Shown: positions 23,567-35,163 of the stretch, one piece after another | Numbering within the stretch: the stretch's first letter is position 1 | Layout of the letters: every line of letters starts with the position of its first letter | Assembly (NCBI GenBank): GCA_031769625.1 | Contig: JAUIMM010000534.1 | Span: 6,226,001-6,290,000 of the forward strand | Length of the DNA stretch: 64,000 nt | Direction: 5' to 3' | Source: Taudactylus pleione | Taxonomy: Eukaryota; Chordata; Amphibia; Anura; Myobatrachidae | Position numbers and translations under genes: made by a program | Notes under the pieces: model-generated | Database searches by the model: none | Told to the model about the DNA's origin: nothing | What the model saw: the letters and a program-made list of their open reading frames with translations, nothing else

Positions 23567-24727
23567 TCAAAACCTTACAGGCATGGATGCTATGCAGTTT
23601 CAATAATCTTTATTTAAACTTTAATTAAAGAAAGACAATAGTGTATAATGTACAATAAGTCCACAGGAAGGTCTTTTCCTGGGCTAGGGCTATCCAAGAG
23701 ATAACAACCGCAATTAGAATCTCACTAAAATAATAATGAGTTTAATTGGTTAATCAGCAAATAAATAAACTCACATACTGTACATGGTAATCCTTGTAGT
23801 ATCAGGGGAACGGCAGATTACCATGCAGCGTAATACAGCTCACTTGCTGGGAAGAGATGAGTCTCTAAACCACTCACCACGTCTGTTTCCTGAGCACGTT
23901 TGTGCAGAGAAAGATGAGGAAATTGTCATTGGGTTGGGTACAAAACAAATGCTTTAGCATTTTATTATGAACGGACTATTGCGCACGAGAGTTTAGGGAC
24001 TAGGCTCATTGCACAGGTTCCTGGCATTAGTAATACATTGTGTAAGAGAACCAAAAGCATGACTGATTTCATTAATAATTAGGCACTTCTTCACGCGATA
24101 TACTATACAAAAAGCAATCCACACCCTAATTACTGTAAACCATCCTCCTTTCGGGAACCAAATATGTTTTGAGGACTTCTCCGAGAAGGAGTAAGAAAGC
24201 AAATCCTCACATGACCTGTTGCAAGTTGTACTTGACTTTACACTGCTGTAAATCAAGTGTCATTTACTGCAAATACTATACTGCAGCATTATATGACAGA
24301 TGTAACTGTTCCACCTGAAATAATTGTGTGAGCTCCAAAATATCAGCTTACAATTGTGAGTCTGACAAATGAGGAAGAGGTCTTTTGGGGTAATTAGCCT
24401 CTTGTCCCTGAACTGGGATAACTGCAGGGATCTGGTGCCCGCAACTGAATGTTATTTCTGGATGTCTGAAAGTAAATACTGTACAGTGTGAAGTTGTCAA
24501 TGCAGCTGATTGGACGGCTGCTGCAGCTTATCAAATCGCCATGCCAACCTTACACTGGGCCATATCCAGTTACAATGCAGCCGACTTGGGCACGTTCTTC
24601 AAATACTACAGGTTCAATCACTCAGAGGAATTGATAGTCTGAAATACTCATTAATCACAAAATGTTTGCCCTATTTTGTGAATGTCAGTTTCATGAAATG
24701 TATTTAGTAAACGTTACAGGAAGACAT
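23567..24727. other. No recognisable feature
   Basis: AT-rich sequence. The open frame on the minus strand at 24256-23993 has no recognised family and is probably spurious. Confidence 0.45.
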
Positions 24728-25442
24728 GGGCGTAACTATCATAGGTACAAGGGGTGTAGCTGCTATGAGACCCAGAGCTGAGAGGGGCCCATCTTCCTTG
24801 TCAAAGTAACATGTGTTATATCGGATTCAGTATGAATGCATGGTATGCATGGCCGGCGGTTCTAATCCCGACAGCGGCAGCCCGACAGAGGAGGAAATCC
24901 CAATCGTCCTTAGGGTAAGTATAACTAACCTAATTCCCCCCCCCCTAACCCTCCCTTAGGGGTGCCTGTGCCTAAACCTAACCCCCCCTTCCCCGCAGCC
25001 TAAACCTAAGTACCCGGGGGGGTGCCTAACCCTAGCTCCCCCTAAATCCTCCCCGGGAGCCCCCAACCTGACCCCTGCGGCTGTCCGCGCCCGGCTCACC
25101 TTCAATCGGTAAGCCGGGTGTCGGGCTCCCGGTGTAGGTCTAATGACAGGCGTCAGGATATCGACGATATCGAGTTCCCAAACTCGGTCCTCAAAGCACC
25201 CTAACGGTTCAGGTTTTAAGGATATCCATGGTTGAGTACAGATGATTAAATAAAATGACTGAGTTAATAAATAAGTCACCTGTGCCCAAGCATGGTTAGC
25301 CTTAAAACCTGGACCATTAGGGTTCCATGAGGACTGAGTTTGGGAACCTCTGTGTTATTTACATTTTTGTCCATTGGGTGGGACATAGGGGCCCTTACAA
25401 ACTTTTGCTATGGGGCCTTTAAACACTTAGTTACGCCACTGC
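24728..25442. mobile_element. Composite: GGGCGTAACTA-ended MITE carrying two nested repeats
   Basis: Outer ends CATGGGCGTAACTATCAT (24725) and TAGTTACGCCACTG (25428-25441) are inverted partners. Between them lie the CCCTAA-bearing repeat (about 24830-25150) and a foldback of the GAGTTCCCAAACTC...GAGTTTGGGAACCTC type (about 25169-25350). The latter has a relative at 40660-40860. Confidence 0.6.
24830..25150 (+). repeat. Dispersed repeat with CCTAACCC-like array
   Basis: Begins with ATTCAGTATGAATGCATGGTATGC...GGCGGTTCTAATCCCGAC, passes through CCTAACC-type units (24930-25050) and ends near GGTCTAATGACAGGCGTCAGG. It shares order and wording with the copies at 25520-26010 and 54057-54470. Confidence 0.7.
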
Positions 25443-25519
25443 TTATAAAGTGACTTTGAGGCAGAATACATTCTTAAGGCAATTTTGTATGTATTATGTG
25501 CTAGTGCCACACACAATAG

Positions 25520-26010
25520 ACCTGATTCGGGATCGGTATGATTTACCGCCGGCCGCATGGTTCAAATCCTGACAGTGGTGAAGATCCCGACAGCAGTTAA
25601 GGTGAGTACATACTAACCTAACCCGCCCTAACCCTCCTTTAGGGGTGCCTAACCCTAACCCCCCTGTAAGTGCCTAAACCTAACCCCCCCCTTCCCCGCT
25701 GCCTAAACCTAAGTCTCCCAGGGGGGTGCCTAACCCTAACCTCCCCCCGGGGATGCCTAACCCTAACCCTCCCTTCCCCTAGCCTAACCCTCCTGGGGGG
25801 GTGCCTAACCCTAAGTCCCCCCCGGGAGCCCCTAAACTAGCCCTCCAGCCCCCCCCCCCCCCCGCAGCTGTCCGCCCCCGGCCTACCTTCGATCGGGATG
25901 CCGGGCGTCGGGGTCCCGGCTTAGGTAAAATGACAGGTGTCGGGATTGCGACGCCTGTCATTAGACCGTTGCTGGGATTAGACAGTCGCCATCCCGACTG
26001 CATACCCGAT
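25520..26010 (+). repeat. Dispersed repeat with CCTAACCC-like array, long copy
   Basis: The same family as 24830-25150. It has GGTTCAAATCCTGACAGTGG, a 200-bp CCTAACCCTAACC-type block (25620-25830), then GGGATTGCGACGCCTGTCAT and GGGATTAGACAGTCGCC. The inverted pair TGACAGGTGTCG / CGACGCCTGTCA gives a hairpin at about 25931-25961. An open frame through the block is a repeat artefact. Confidence 0.7.
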
Positions 26011-26039
26011 TCTGAGTTGGATGCAAAGCGTCCGCAAGA

Positions 26040-27049
26040 GCGGAGGTCCACAGCTGCCACATTTACTAGCTTATACTTGTACTAATGCGGGTATCCATCC
26101 GTCTATGTGAGTATCCGTGAGGCTTTATGTGCATGCATGGCTTCACCCACTTTTTTCCCAGTCACAACTGTAACCATCACCATTAATATTGGCTCTCTGC
26201 TGTGGGTGTAAAGGATCTATCTAGTAAGGCGCATGCCTCAAACAAACACGGAAATCTGGTTACACATCCAGGACACTGCCACGAGACCAATCTGTACAGT
26301 GCATCCACACAGTAGTCACCCAATTGCTCCCATAAACACCTATTTCAAGGCCAGAGAGATGGGACCTCACACAGAGCAAATCGCCCCCTCTCGTATCGGG
26401 CATGACGTGCGTATGCATGGTGCCACACCAGCGCAGTCTGCGATTGCTTTTGCTGAACATCACAAGAAGGATCCGCTTTTGGACTTGCATCTGACTCAGA
26501 ATAAGGCCCAATATGTACATCTTTTTGCACATTTTAAATTTTTTTTTTTATTTATGCTTTAGGTGACATTTGGCAGCATGGGAGAACCAATGCATAGCTC
26601 CTCTGCACCCCACCACTGTTGGATCACTTTTAGTATGACTAAGGGATGGCCATCAAGCAGATTAGCAACCACCGACTCAAGTGGGTTTGCGGACACATCT
26701 TGCAGATGTCAGTATACCGCACAAGAGCAAAAGTAAGAATTAATGACTGCACACAAGGCTGCCATAAGGGGGAGGGGGGGGGGGGTTGGGTACAGCCTGA
26801 TGTACTGGGCCTGTGCTCAGAGGGGGACATGCAGCCTGTCGATGATCTCACCTGTGAAGGAAGTAAATTTCTGTCAGCGTAATCGGCTGTCAGGACTTGG
26901 GGATTTACCATTGTTTTATTTTATCTGTGGTTTCCATTACTTCAATGGTAATCTCTCGGCTCAGACACTCTGCCGAACATTGCGATATCAAAGGCAGTTG
27001 AGCCTCATCAATTCAGTTATTATCTATAGTGCCTGTGGATTGACCAGAG
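26040..27049. other. Unassigned sequence
   Basis: No gene or element recognised. It holds a G-rich run at about 26765-26785 and short open frames on both strands without family signatures. Confidence 0.4.
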
Positions 27050-28530
27050 GAGTTAGAAGAGTGCGAAGGCAACTTATTTAGATCAGGTGCCTGCCTGATC
27101 TTGGCAATATTTTTATGGGTTCTCGCTAGTTTGAGTCTGAAGGCCAGGATTCTGTCTTCTTTGTCTCCCTTCTCGTAGAAACTTTGCTTTAACCATGTGA
27201 GGCATTTTACTGTTTTCTTAGAAAGACGTAGGGTTGTGAGGGAGCGATTGCATCATCATGGCCCCACCCTCTGCTATACCATGCAGGTATTACCAGTGAT
27301 TCAGGCAGATCATGTCGGTATCCGGGAGCACCATCTGAGATTTGAGAGCCTCCTGGACATTCCGGGAGTGTAGACAAGTTCAGTCCTGATCTTGTGGAGC
27401 TCTGCAAGGGTAGATGTGTTCTGAGCCAATTTATGTTTAGGTTCTAGAGTTTAACCAATAGATCATAGGTTTTTGCTAGGGATTCCTTCTTTTTCATAGA
27501 GGCCATGCCAATCAAGTCTCCTCATGCTTCCCAAAGGGTACACAGGGATGTTGATCAGATCAAAATATTCTTTAAATATTATTTAAGAAGATCTTTAAAT
27601 CAAGCAACTGTCTCTTTATCAAGAGAGATTTTAGGGGTCAAGTTGTACCTAGGCACATCATTAATGGATGACCCCCTTTCCAATTTTATCATTTTCATTA
27701 TTAGGCTATGAGCCCTAATTTTTTAGATTGCCAGTATAATATAACTTAATGGGGTGGGGTGGAACTTTAAAGCTTGTTTTATTACTGCCCCTATGAGTCT
27801 TCCAGTAACTACAAAATATTTACACTGTACCAATCCATATATACGCCATCTGGAGTGGAGTGAGGACAGGTCACATCTGCATCTGCAAATCAGTCAGATT
27901 GATTGGCAGGTTCCTGCCAGGTCAACCTGCTGATTGTCCAATCCCCAGGTTCGTGCAGTCTGTGTATGTCTGACCAATCCACACTCAAGATGCTGTACGG
28001 TACGGTACGGTCACACTGGAATTCGGATTGACAACAATAAAAAAAGCATCCAGCAAGTGGCACCCCCAGCAAGTGACACCCCTAGACATGTGCCTCATGT
28101 GCCTAAATGGGAAATTCATTACTGATTATTGTGAAGGGGTGTATCATTTAGGTGACATGTGAAAAGATAGCAACCTAGCTAATGTTCCTAAGGTCGATAG
28201 ATGTAGGGGCGTGAGCAGATCAGATCAGCAGCTGGACCTGGGCCAATTTCAGGTTTGAAGCAAGGTCATGGTTGATCAGGATCATGTCTATGTGAGATTA
28301 TGAATTCAGGACTGGGGAGTAATATGTGTATTAACGAGTCAGAGGCTCTTTAAATAGGATTTGATGAGCTTCAGAAACAACTTGGATTTTTGGAGGTCAG
28401 ATTTGCCAGAAGGGGTGATCCAGGGATAGACTTGTCTTAGACGTTATTTAACATTGCTTTGATGTCAACAGCAACTACTGTATGAGACCCCTCTTTCTCA
28501 CTTGGGAAATGAGGTCATCTAGTTTGTAAA
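27050..28530 (-). pseudogene. Fragment of an L1/Tx1-like LINE ORF2, minus strand
   Basis: The reverse complement of 28300-28200 contains HIDMILINHDLASNLKLAQV, resembling the SRIDYFLIS...L end of an L1-type apurinic endonuclease. The reverse complement of 27220-27060 contains TWLKQSFYEKGDKEDRILAF followed by RLKLARTHKNIAKIR, the GDK...LA block that precedes the reverse transcriptase in L1-type ORF2. Stops interrupt both. The text between is not clearly coding. No reverse transcriptase motifs were found, so this is a short relic. Confidence 0.55.
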
Positions 28531-29036
28531 AAAAAAAAAAAAAGAAAGCTGGATTTGGCTATGGGCACATACATAAACAATAGTGCACAGTGTGATGTTC
28601 AGTTTGCTTAGCAAGATATGCATTTTCATGGGGAGGGGGAGGGTGGACGACGACTGTTGGTGCCAGTGGTCTCCCTTCCCGGGGCACTAAAATGTCTGGT
28701 ATATTTATATGTTTGTATTTGCATACGTGTTGTGTTACTGTGCTTCAAAACAACATTGCTATCATTGGTACTTTTAAATGCGATACATTCCACCACTTAC
28801 CACATGCATAGCGGCGGTTATTAACGCTGTTTGCATAAAGAGTTGCAATTATTTACACAGTTCTTTCAATAAGAGCTGTGACTGTCTATTGCGATATGAG
28901 GACTTCTGTGTTTATGACCACGGAGGCCTACTGCGCAGGCGCAGCCTGACGACCAGAGAATGCACAAGCCCTGGGGGACACTGGGAGGGATCCTATGGAA
29001 TTCCTCTCAGGGATTTATGCAGAAAGAAGCCCATAG

Positions 29037-29324
29037 CAGGGCTGTAACTAGGGTAGTGCGACCAGTGCCATGGCACAGGGCACCGCAGGACAGGGGGCGC
29101 TGTTTGGGTCTGTCAGTTTTCCTGTTTATTATCATTCTCACTTGTAGCTTCCTCTTCTTTTATCCCCAGCATCTCCTGGCCTCCCCTATCTCTTCCCTGG
29201 CCCTTCCCCATGAGGCCATGGCCCTTTTTCAGTTGCATCTTATGTCTCTATTTAGAAAATGGAGGGGGGGGGGTGCCAATGATCTCTCTGGCACAGGGCA
29301 CCAAAATGTCTAGTTACAGCTCTG
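29037..29324. mobile_element. hAT-type MITE with intact 8-bp target duplication
   Basis: Starts CAGGGCTGTAACTAGGGTAG and ends TAGTTACAGCTCTG, flanked by GCCCATAG at 29029-29036 and 29325-29332. The interior (TCTCACTTGTAGCTTCCTC... CATCTCCTGGCC) also occurs, reversed, next to the tRNA-like sequence at 35092. A partial reversed copy lies at about 34553-34690. Confidence 0.85.
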
Positions 29325-29332
29325 GCCCATAG

Positions 29333-30178
29333 GCACCTATAGGCAATGCCATCTATAGAAGAAGTTGCCTACCGGGTACAAGCTCCGTAAAGTTTTGCTT
29401 TACAGAGCTTGATACATATGGGAAATGTGGTCAAACCTTGAAAATGGCAGTTTGCCGTTAGAACATCTCACCTTCCATGTATTGTATGGGAGTCAGATGT
29501 GTCAACTGAAATCTTTCCCTCTGGGAGGCCAAATGAGATGCGGCATTTGGTATTCGATCTGCACACTAGGAGGACAGAGCAGCACCACTATGACCTCAAA
29601 GTGCTTTTTACCTCATCGCAATAAGCAGGATAAAACAACTTGTGAAAGATATTGGCATAAACATGTCTGAAGAAGTGGGCAGCATACCCATGACACGTGT
29701 AACAGGTCTATGCAATTCTTCCATGTGCCTCATACAAGTTGATGTTTTTTATATCCACCCCAGTGATCATTCGTCTTCATTTGCAATGAACTTTTAAATA
29801 AACCTGAAGCCATTTCATCCAAGTGGTACTGACTTTTCAATTGGTAGAACTTTCTTATTCCAAAGTAACCATGGGACGCTCTGGTCTCTCTCTTTTCTTT
29901 AAATGGCAGCAAACATTACCATTTGGTTCACAAGTAACTTCAGTGAGAGGGAGCGGATCCCCTTCCTTCATTTGCTCATTTATACATTTTCAATGCATCT
30001 TTAGCATAAACAAGGTAAAATGAATACTGTTATTAGAGTTCAAATTTTCTTTTTTTTACCAGTAGATAATTTGATTTATTAGTTTATAAATGCTGCCCCC
30101 TCCTTTTACTAGACACATTATTTATTTATATATATATATAAAAAATATATATATAAAAAATATGACTGTTTTTCACTA
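29333..30178. other. No recognisable feature
   Basis: AT-rich sequence with a TA-rich run at 30121-30165. I see no gene. Confidence 0.45.
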
Positions 30179-30982
30179 AGTGGCTTATTCATTAAGGTGC
30201 ATGGGCCTGTTACAGTTGTGGAAACATTAGTTTCCCCATGTTTTATGGAAGGAGCCTATTCATCATTTGAGTCCCGATGTGGTTGCCCGATATTCATTAA
30301 ACTTGATTGTGGGAACTGACGCCATCTTCAGAAACATTCGCCACCGCAGACCCGCTTCTTCCTATTGGAAGGCAGACCAGAGTGCAGAGGCTAAGACACT
30401 GGGTTATAGATGGGTGGATGAGTGGAGCTGACACTTTTAATTTATAAGTGTGAGTGACTCCTCCCCCTCTATCCCCCAGAAGCCCCAGTTAGAGAATTGG
30501 AGCCAGAGGAAACAGAAGGAAAAGATACAACGTAGGAGGAGTCAAACACTGCAGCACAGCAGAAGAAAAACACACATAACATTCAAGATGTGTAAAACAT
30601 AACACAAGGCAGGTAAAGCAGTGCTGGGGGGGGCGTCCAGTGTCCCCTGTGGAATCGGAGAAAGATATTTTACTGGTAAGTATCAAAATCTTATTTTCTC
30701 CTTCATCCACCAGGGGACACTGGAGGTCATCCCAAAGTTTTCTCCCCGGGCTGGGAAACCTGCAAAAACCCGGCAACCGAAACTAGATTCGGAGGCCGCA
30801 AAGGTATCAAACCAATAAAATCGAACAAAGGTAAGGACCGTGGACCAAGTGGCCACACGGCAAAACTGGGAAGAAGACGCGCCCTGACGAGAAGCCCAGG
30901 AGGCTCCCACGGAGCGAATGGAATGGGCAGAAATAGAGGCCGGTGGAAAATGGACACCAGTGGTATAGGCCTGTCGCATGAC

Positions 30983-31314
30983 CAGGGGCGCCGAGAGGGG
31001 GGGGGGGGGAGCGGGTACAGTTTACCCAGGCCCGGGCTTCCAGAGGGGCCCGGCACCGCCCCCCCTCTGCAGCAGCCCAGCACACAGCGCGTGCTGGGCT
31101 GCAGTGGGAGATTGCTTGCGGCTGCTAAGCAGCAGCCACAGCAGTCTCCTATGCCTGAAGGGGGGAGCGATCACACTGATCGCGCCCCCCTTTGGCTTTG
31201 CACCGGGCTGAGGGGATCACAGCGCCCTCTCCCCGGCACGCAAAACAATATATTTTTTTTAAGGGGTCATGGCCCCCTCTTTACCGGGGCCCGGCGTGGC
31301 TCTCTACACCCCTG
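30983..31314. mobile_element. hAT-type MITE inside the DIRS recombinase
   Basis: Starts CAGGGGCGCCGAGAGGGG and ends GAGCCACGCC-complementary text at CTCTACACCCCTG. Flanks CGCATGAC (30975-30982) and CGAATGAC (31315-31322) are an 8-bp duplication with one mismatch. Same family, opposite orientation, as 5901-6261. Confidence 0.85.
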
Positions 31315-31803
31315 CGAATGACCAATTCCGTAAGGCAGCGGTACAGGCCACATAAATCCCAAGAGCGCGAACAACATCTAGGGTGATAGAAGACGGAGAA
31401 GTATCCGACAACACTGGAACCACAATAGGCTGATTGATGTGAAAAGCAGAAACCTCCTTTGGCAAGAAGGATGCCTTAGTACGGAGTTCCGCACGATCAT
31501 TGTGAAAAATCAGGTAAGGAGGTCGACAAGAAAGAGCTCCTAAATCAGAAACCCTCCTAACCAAAGCCAAAAGGAGGACAGTCTTCCAAGTGAGAAGCCG
31601 AAGATCTACGTCTTCCAAAGGTTCGAACAGTGAAGATTGGAGAAAGGTCAACACCAAGTTAAGATCCAACGATGCTGCTGGTATAAACGGAGGTTGTATC
31701 TGAAGAACCCCTTGTAAAAAGGTCTGAACCTGTGGGATCAAGGCAAGACAGCGCTGAAAAAAGACAGACATGCCGATACCTGAACCTTCAAAGAACCGTC
31801 TTG

Positions 31804-32351
31804 GGGCCTGATTCAGAGCCGGACGCTCTAACCAGAGCGCTCGCTCTGAATCAGTACCCTCCTCCATGAAAATGGAGCGGCCTCCTGGCCGCTCGTATAG
31901 CTGTGGTTGACCACTCACAGCATATGCGAGCGGCCATGATGATGGTCGTGATGGTCTTGACCATCACGACCATCGGACTTGCGACGGAGACCCTGCGGTA
32001 GGGTCTCCCTGCCACAAGCCCTGGAGTGATTTTAGCTCTATCAGAGCCAAAATCACTCCCACTGACATCACTAGTGATGTCAGTGGGGCCGGCTTCAGAC
32101 GGTAGGCGTTCCCATGGGAACGCCTCCGTCTGGCAGGCACCCCCGGCACGCCCACCAAAGGGGGCGTGCTGTCAATCAACATCGACAGCACGCCCCCTTT
32201 GGTGCGAGACCCGGAGCGATGGAAAGCCCGTCGCTCCCCGGGTCTAGCGCATGCGCACGACGGAGCTCCCTCCGTCGTGCGCATGCGCAGTGGGGAACAT
32301 CGACCCGCTTGCGAGCGTACTGCTGCTCGCGAGCGGGTCTGAATGACCCCC
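31804..32351. mobile_element. Hairpin-rich GC MITE of the GGGCCTGATTCAGA family inside the DIRS recombinase
   Basis: Starts GGGCCTGATTCAGAGCCGGA and ends GAGCGGGTCTGAATGACCCCC; TTG flanks both sides (31801-31803, 32352-32354). The same chain of stems as at 15558-16106 is present. Immediately outside, about 64 bp on the left (31731-31796) reappears inverted on the right (32356-32419). Confidence 0.85.
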
Positions 32352-32604
32352 TTGGTTCTTTGAAGGTTCAGGTATCGGCATGTCTGTCTTTTTTCAGCGC
32401 TGTCTTGCCTTAATCCCAAACCCGCATCCAAACCTGACTGGAGGAAAAGAAGGAGATGGGAGATCCAAAAGGCAGTAGTGTGAAACCTCTGTTCCTCACA
32501 CCAGACCACATAAGCACGCCAGATACGGTGATATTGAGCCGACGTGATCGGCTTACGAGCCCAGAGCATAGTAGGTATTACAGAGTCCTGAACACCATGG
32601 CGTC

Positions 32605-33352
32605 TTAAGAGAGCGGACTCAACAGCCATGCCATTAAACGGAGCTGCTGTAAGTCTGGGTAAAAGCAAGGACCTTGATCTGATCGAAGAGGCAACGGCCA
32701 AGGATCCCTGACGAGGAGCTGCTGAAGATCCGAGAACAAAGCCCTCCGTGGCCAGTTCGGAGCCACTAGAATAACAGTTGCCGCTTCCCTCTTGATAACA
32801 CGTGGAAGCAGAGGAAAAGGAGGGAAGAGGTACGCAAGGTTGTAACTCCAAGGAACCGTAAGAGCATCAGTCGCCTCCACATCCGGTCTCGAGTCCTGGA
32901 ACAATAGTGGGGTACCTGATGGTGATGTCTGGATGCCATGAGATCCATTTCTGGCATTCCCCATTTCCGTACTAGCTGTCGGAAAACATCCGGGTGAAGA
33001 GCCCATTCTCCGGGTATGAATGTCCTGGCGACTGAGATGCTCCCAATTGTCCACTCCTGGAATGAACACTGCTGAGATCGCCACTACGTGGCTATCTGCC
33101 CATTAAAGGATGAGAGTTACCTCATGCATGGCCATGTGACTGCACGTCCCACCTTGCCGATTTATGTATGCGACAGCTGTCACGTTGTCTGATTGGACAC
33201 GAACCGGCTGACCTGCTAGCAGAGAAACCGCTTCCAGAAAGGCCTTGAAAATCGCCCAGAGTTCCAGAATGTTGATCGGTAGACTCGACTTCTGTCGTGA
33301 CCAACGGCCCTGGAAGTGATGGTCCAGAACCATCGCTACCCAACCCCCTCAA
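32605..33352 (-). pseudogene. DIRS-like RNase H and connecting region
   Basis: The reverse strand at 33333-33103 reads INILELWAIFKAFLEAV...PVRVQSDNVTAVAYINRQGG, the RNase H signature (E, then SDN..A..YI) of DIRS pol. It is followed by VFIPGVDNWEHLSRQ and, at about 32830-32720, PWSYNLAYLFPPFPLLPRVI then VILVAPNWPRRA. These segments lie between RNase H and recombinase in DIRS elements. Frame changes occur near 33100 and 32960. Confidence 0.7.
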
Positions 33353-33449
33353 AGCTGTTATCTGTGACCGATTTTAGAAATGGGTAAATGGACAAAAAAC
33401 GTTTGGCCATATGAAATTTCTGGTCAGGATGTCGCCAGGCTGTAGACAA

Positions 33450-34138
33450 CTACATATTTAATTCCTGTGAAAAAGGAGAGAAAATAGTAGACCCTCGTTT
33501 TGTTCCGAATAATGATGCATCAGGAGACTCTGTGTACTCCTCATCTGGAGTCTTCAAGACATGTCGGACCGCCAGGATAAGGGCTTCCATTCCCTGGACA
33601 CCCGATTCAGAGGACTGTTGGTGAAGGTCGTCACTGTCTGACAAAGCTTCCAACTCACCTTCCTCCTCTTTCTGTGAAAGAGGCTCTGCGTCAGAGTCGT
33701 CCTAATGGAGGAGCGCTGGGAGAAGTCTCTTTTTCTTAGATGGTCGAGCAGCCGCACCAACCCTAGAAGAGGAAGCAGAAGAACCCATGCATTGAGCCAA
33801 GCCCTCCACAGAACGGGCCAGGTTTCTTGCCCAACTTGGCTCTCTCTCTGCGGAATCCGAAACAGCGGTCTGGTTCCTAGCCGCTTCTCTATCTCTGTGT
33901 GCGGCAGCTGCAGAGAGGTCAGCCATAACACCTGCCCAGGTAGATATCCAAGGCGGTGTAGGGGCTGCATCTGAAGATGGGCCTGCAATAACTGGTCCTG
34001 ACATACAGGACTCAAATAAACCTGCACCATCAGAGTGTGCCTGAGGCAGCTTAGCATTACATTTAGAGCAAACAAACACCTTCTGTGATGTTTTAGCAGT
34101 TGTCCCTCTACCTGTCATGATGCAGTCAGACACACACA
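33450..34138 (-). pseudogene. DIRS-like ORF1 (gag-like), frameshifted
   Basis: Minus-strand start near 34138-34115; the early part has a CSKCNAKLP zinc-ribbon-like pair, then a serine/alanine-rich section and a lysine patch (SKKKRLL). The frame changes near 33700, and the continuation includes REWKPLSWRSDMS-type text in one frame and MEALILAVRHVLKTPDEEYT in another (33653-33450). The latter resembles the end of ORF1 in vertebrate DIRS elements. It encodes no intact protein. Confidence 0.6.
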
Positions 34139-35091
34139 CAGACAGACAGAAAACCCTCAGATAAGAAGAGGAACCACGGGGTACAGAGGGACAGGTAAAT
34201 TACTACGTTTTGGGCTGAGCTCAGCTCCAAGTGATCGGCTCTCTTGGGCGCGATTCTAAAACTGGGGCTTCTGGGGATAGAGGGGGAGGAGTCATGCACC
34301 CTTATAAATTTAAAGTGCCAGCTTCACTCATCCGCCTCTATACACCAGTGTCTTAGCCTCCAGTGTCCCCTGGTGGATGAAGGAGTTGGCAGTGTTAAGG
34401 ATATTGGGAGAGCTGCTTCTCTGTCCACAAACCGGCACATTAAAGCCCACTGCCACAACTCACAGTGAGTTGGATACTTAAATAATGTGGGGGCATCAAG
34501 CCTTAATAATGAATAGGCCCCTAAATACTTTATATCAGGTAGGCAGAGTCAGAGCCATAACTAGACTCTTTGGTGCCCTGGGCCAGAAAGAGCATTGGCA
34601 CCCCCCATTTTTGAAATAGGGACATAAGATGCACGCCTGAAAAAGGAGAATGGCCTCATGGGGAAGGGCATGACAAATCTGAATTGTCCCGTACTATGAA
34701 GGGGTACCAATCTCTTACTGGCCCATTGTTATCCAGGTGTCACTGCTAAATACAGAGTGAATACAGTGGCTGCAAAGATGATACACAATAATTATGCAGT
34801 ATAACTCACCAGCTCTGGATGTGGGAGAACGCTGGTGAAGATGCACCTGCAGCAGGATTTGTCCATCAGAACAGCCGTGCACAAGCTTAGAGTCGGCTGT
34901 GTAGATCACCAACTGAAGTTATAGAAAAGCCGCTACTTGTAGTGTATATGCAGGAAATATCTGCGGCAGAGCGATCCTTGTATGTACACTGCACCAGCAG
35001 CTAAAATCACAGGCAACGGTACTCGAGGTGCGCTAGTAACACCTTGGTCAGGAAACAGGTGCTGTGTTCAGGGATGCCATGAATAATTGTG

Positions 35092-35163
35092 GGGCAGATA
35101 GCTCCATGTGTAAGGTGTCTGACTGCAATGTGAGAGGTGATAAGTTCGAGTCCCAGGTATGAC
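35092..35163 (+). repeat. tRNA-Cys-like SINE head
   Basis: A tRNA-like stretch has an A-box-like TAGCTCCATGTGTAAGG (35099-35115), an anticodon-loop region CTGACTGCAATGTGAG with GCA at the anticodon position, and a B box GTTCGAGTCCC (35144-35154). The acceptor stem does not pair well and no CCA or terminator is obvious. I call it a tRNA-derived repeat and not a functional tRNA. Confidence 0.55.

Larger units (their letters stand above)
30683..32660 (-). pseudogene. DIRS-like tyrosine recombinase, broken by two MITEs
   Basis: The core-binding part begins around 32640 (AVESALLRRHGVQ, then ARKPITSAQYHRIWRAYVVW). After the MITE at 31804-32351 the catalytic domain resumes: RRVSDLGALSC with the first arginine at about 31558. 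After the second MITE (30983-31314) it ends with HSIRSVGASWA (histidine about 30925, arginine about 30916) and a tyrosine in FVRFYWF at about 30817. All four residues of the R-H-R-Y set are thus still visible, although the gene is split in three. Confidence 0.75.
30385..34385 (-). mobile_element. DIRS-like tyrosine-recombinase retrotransposon with internal deletion
   Basis: Inverted terminal repeats at 30385-30490 and 34263-34360 are reverse complements (GAGGCTAAGACACTGG against CCAGTGTCTTAGCCTC). An internal complementary region at 30699-30725 (CTTCATCCACCAGGGGACAC) is the complement of the outer edge at 34358-34385. This combination is the diagnostic DIRS architecture used in circular-intermediate replication. 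On the minus strand the order is gag-like, RNase H, connecting region, tyrosine recombinase. The reverse transcriptase expected between gag and RNase H is missing, with a junction near 33360-33450. MITEs at 31804-32351 and 30983-31314 break the recombinase. It is inactive. Confidence 0.85.
30179..34535. mobile_element. Possible MITE interrupted by the DIRS-like element
   Basis: The text at 30182 (GGCTTATTCATTAAGG) and its inverted partner at 34499-34522 (CCTTAATAATGAATAGGCCCC) lie just outside the DIRS-like element and resemble MITE termini. The simplest reading is that the DIRS-like element landed inside a MITE of about 350 bp. Confidence 0.45.

Noticed and set aside
24930..25830. Chromosome-end telomere
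   Set aside because: The CCCTAA-like blocks are short, imperfect, interrupted and repeated within the same unique flanks elsewhere in the window.
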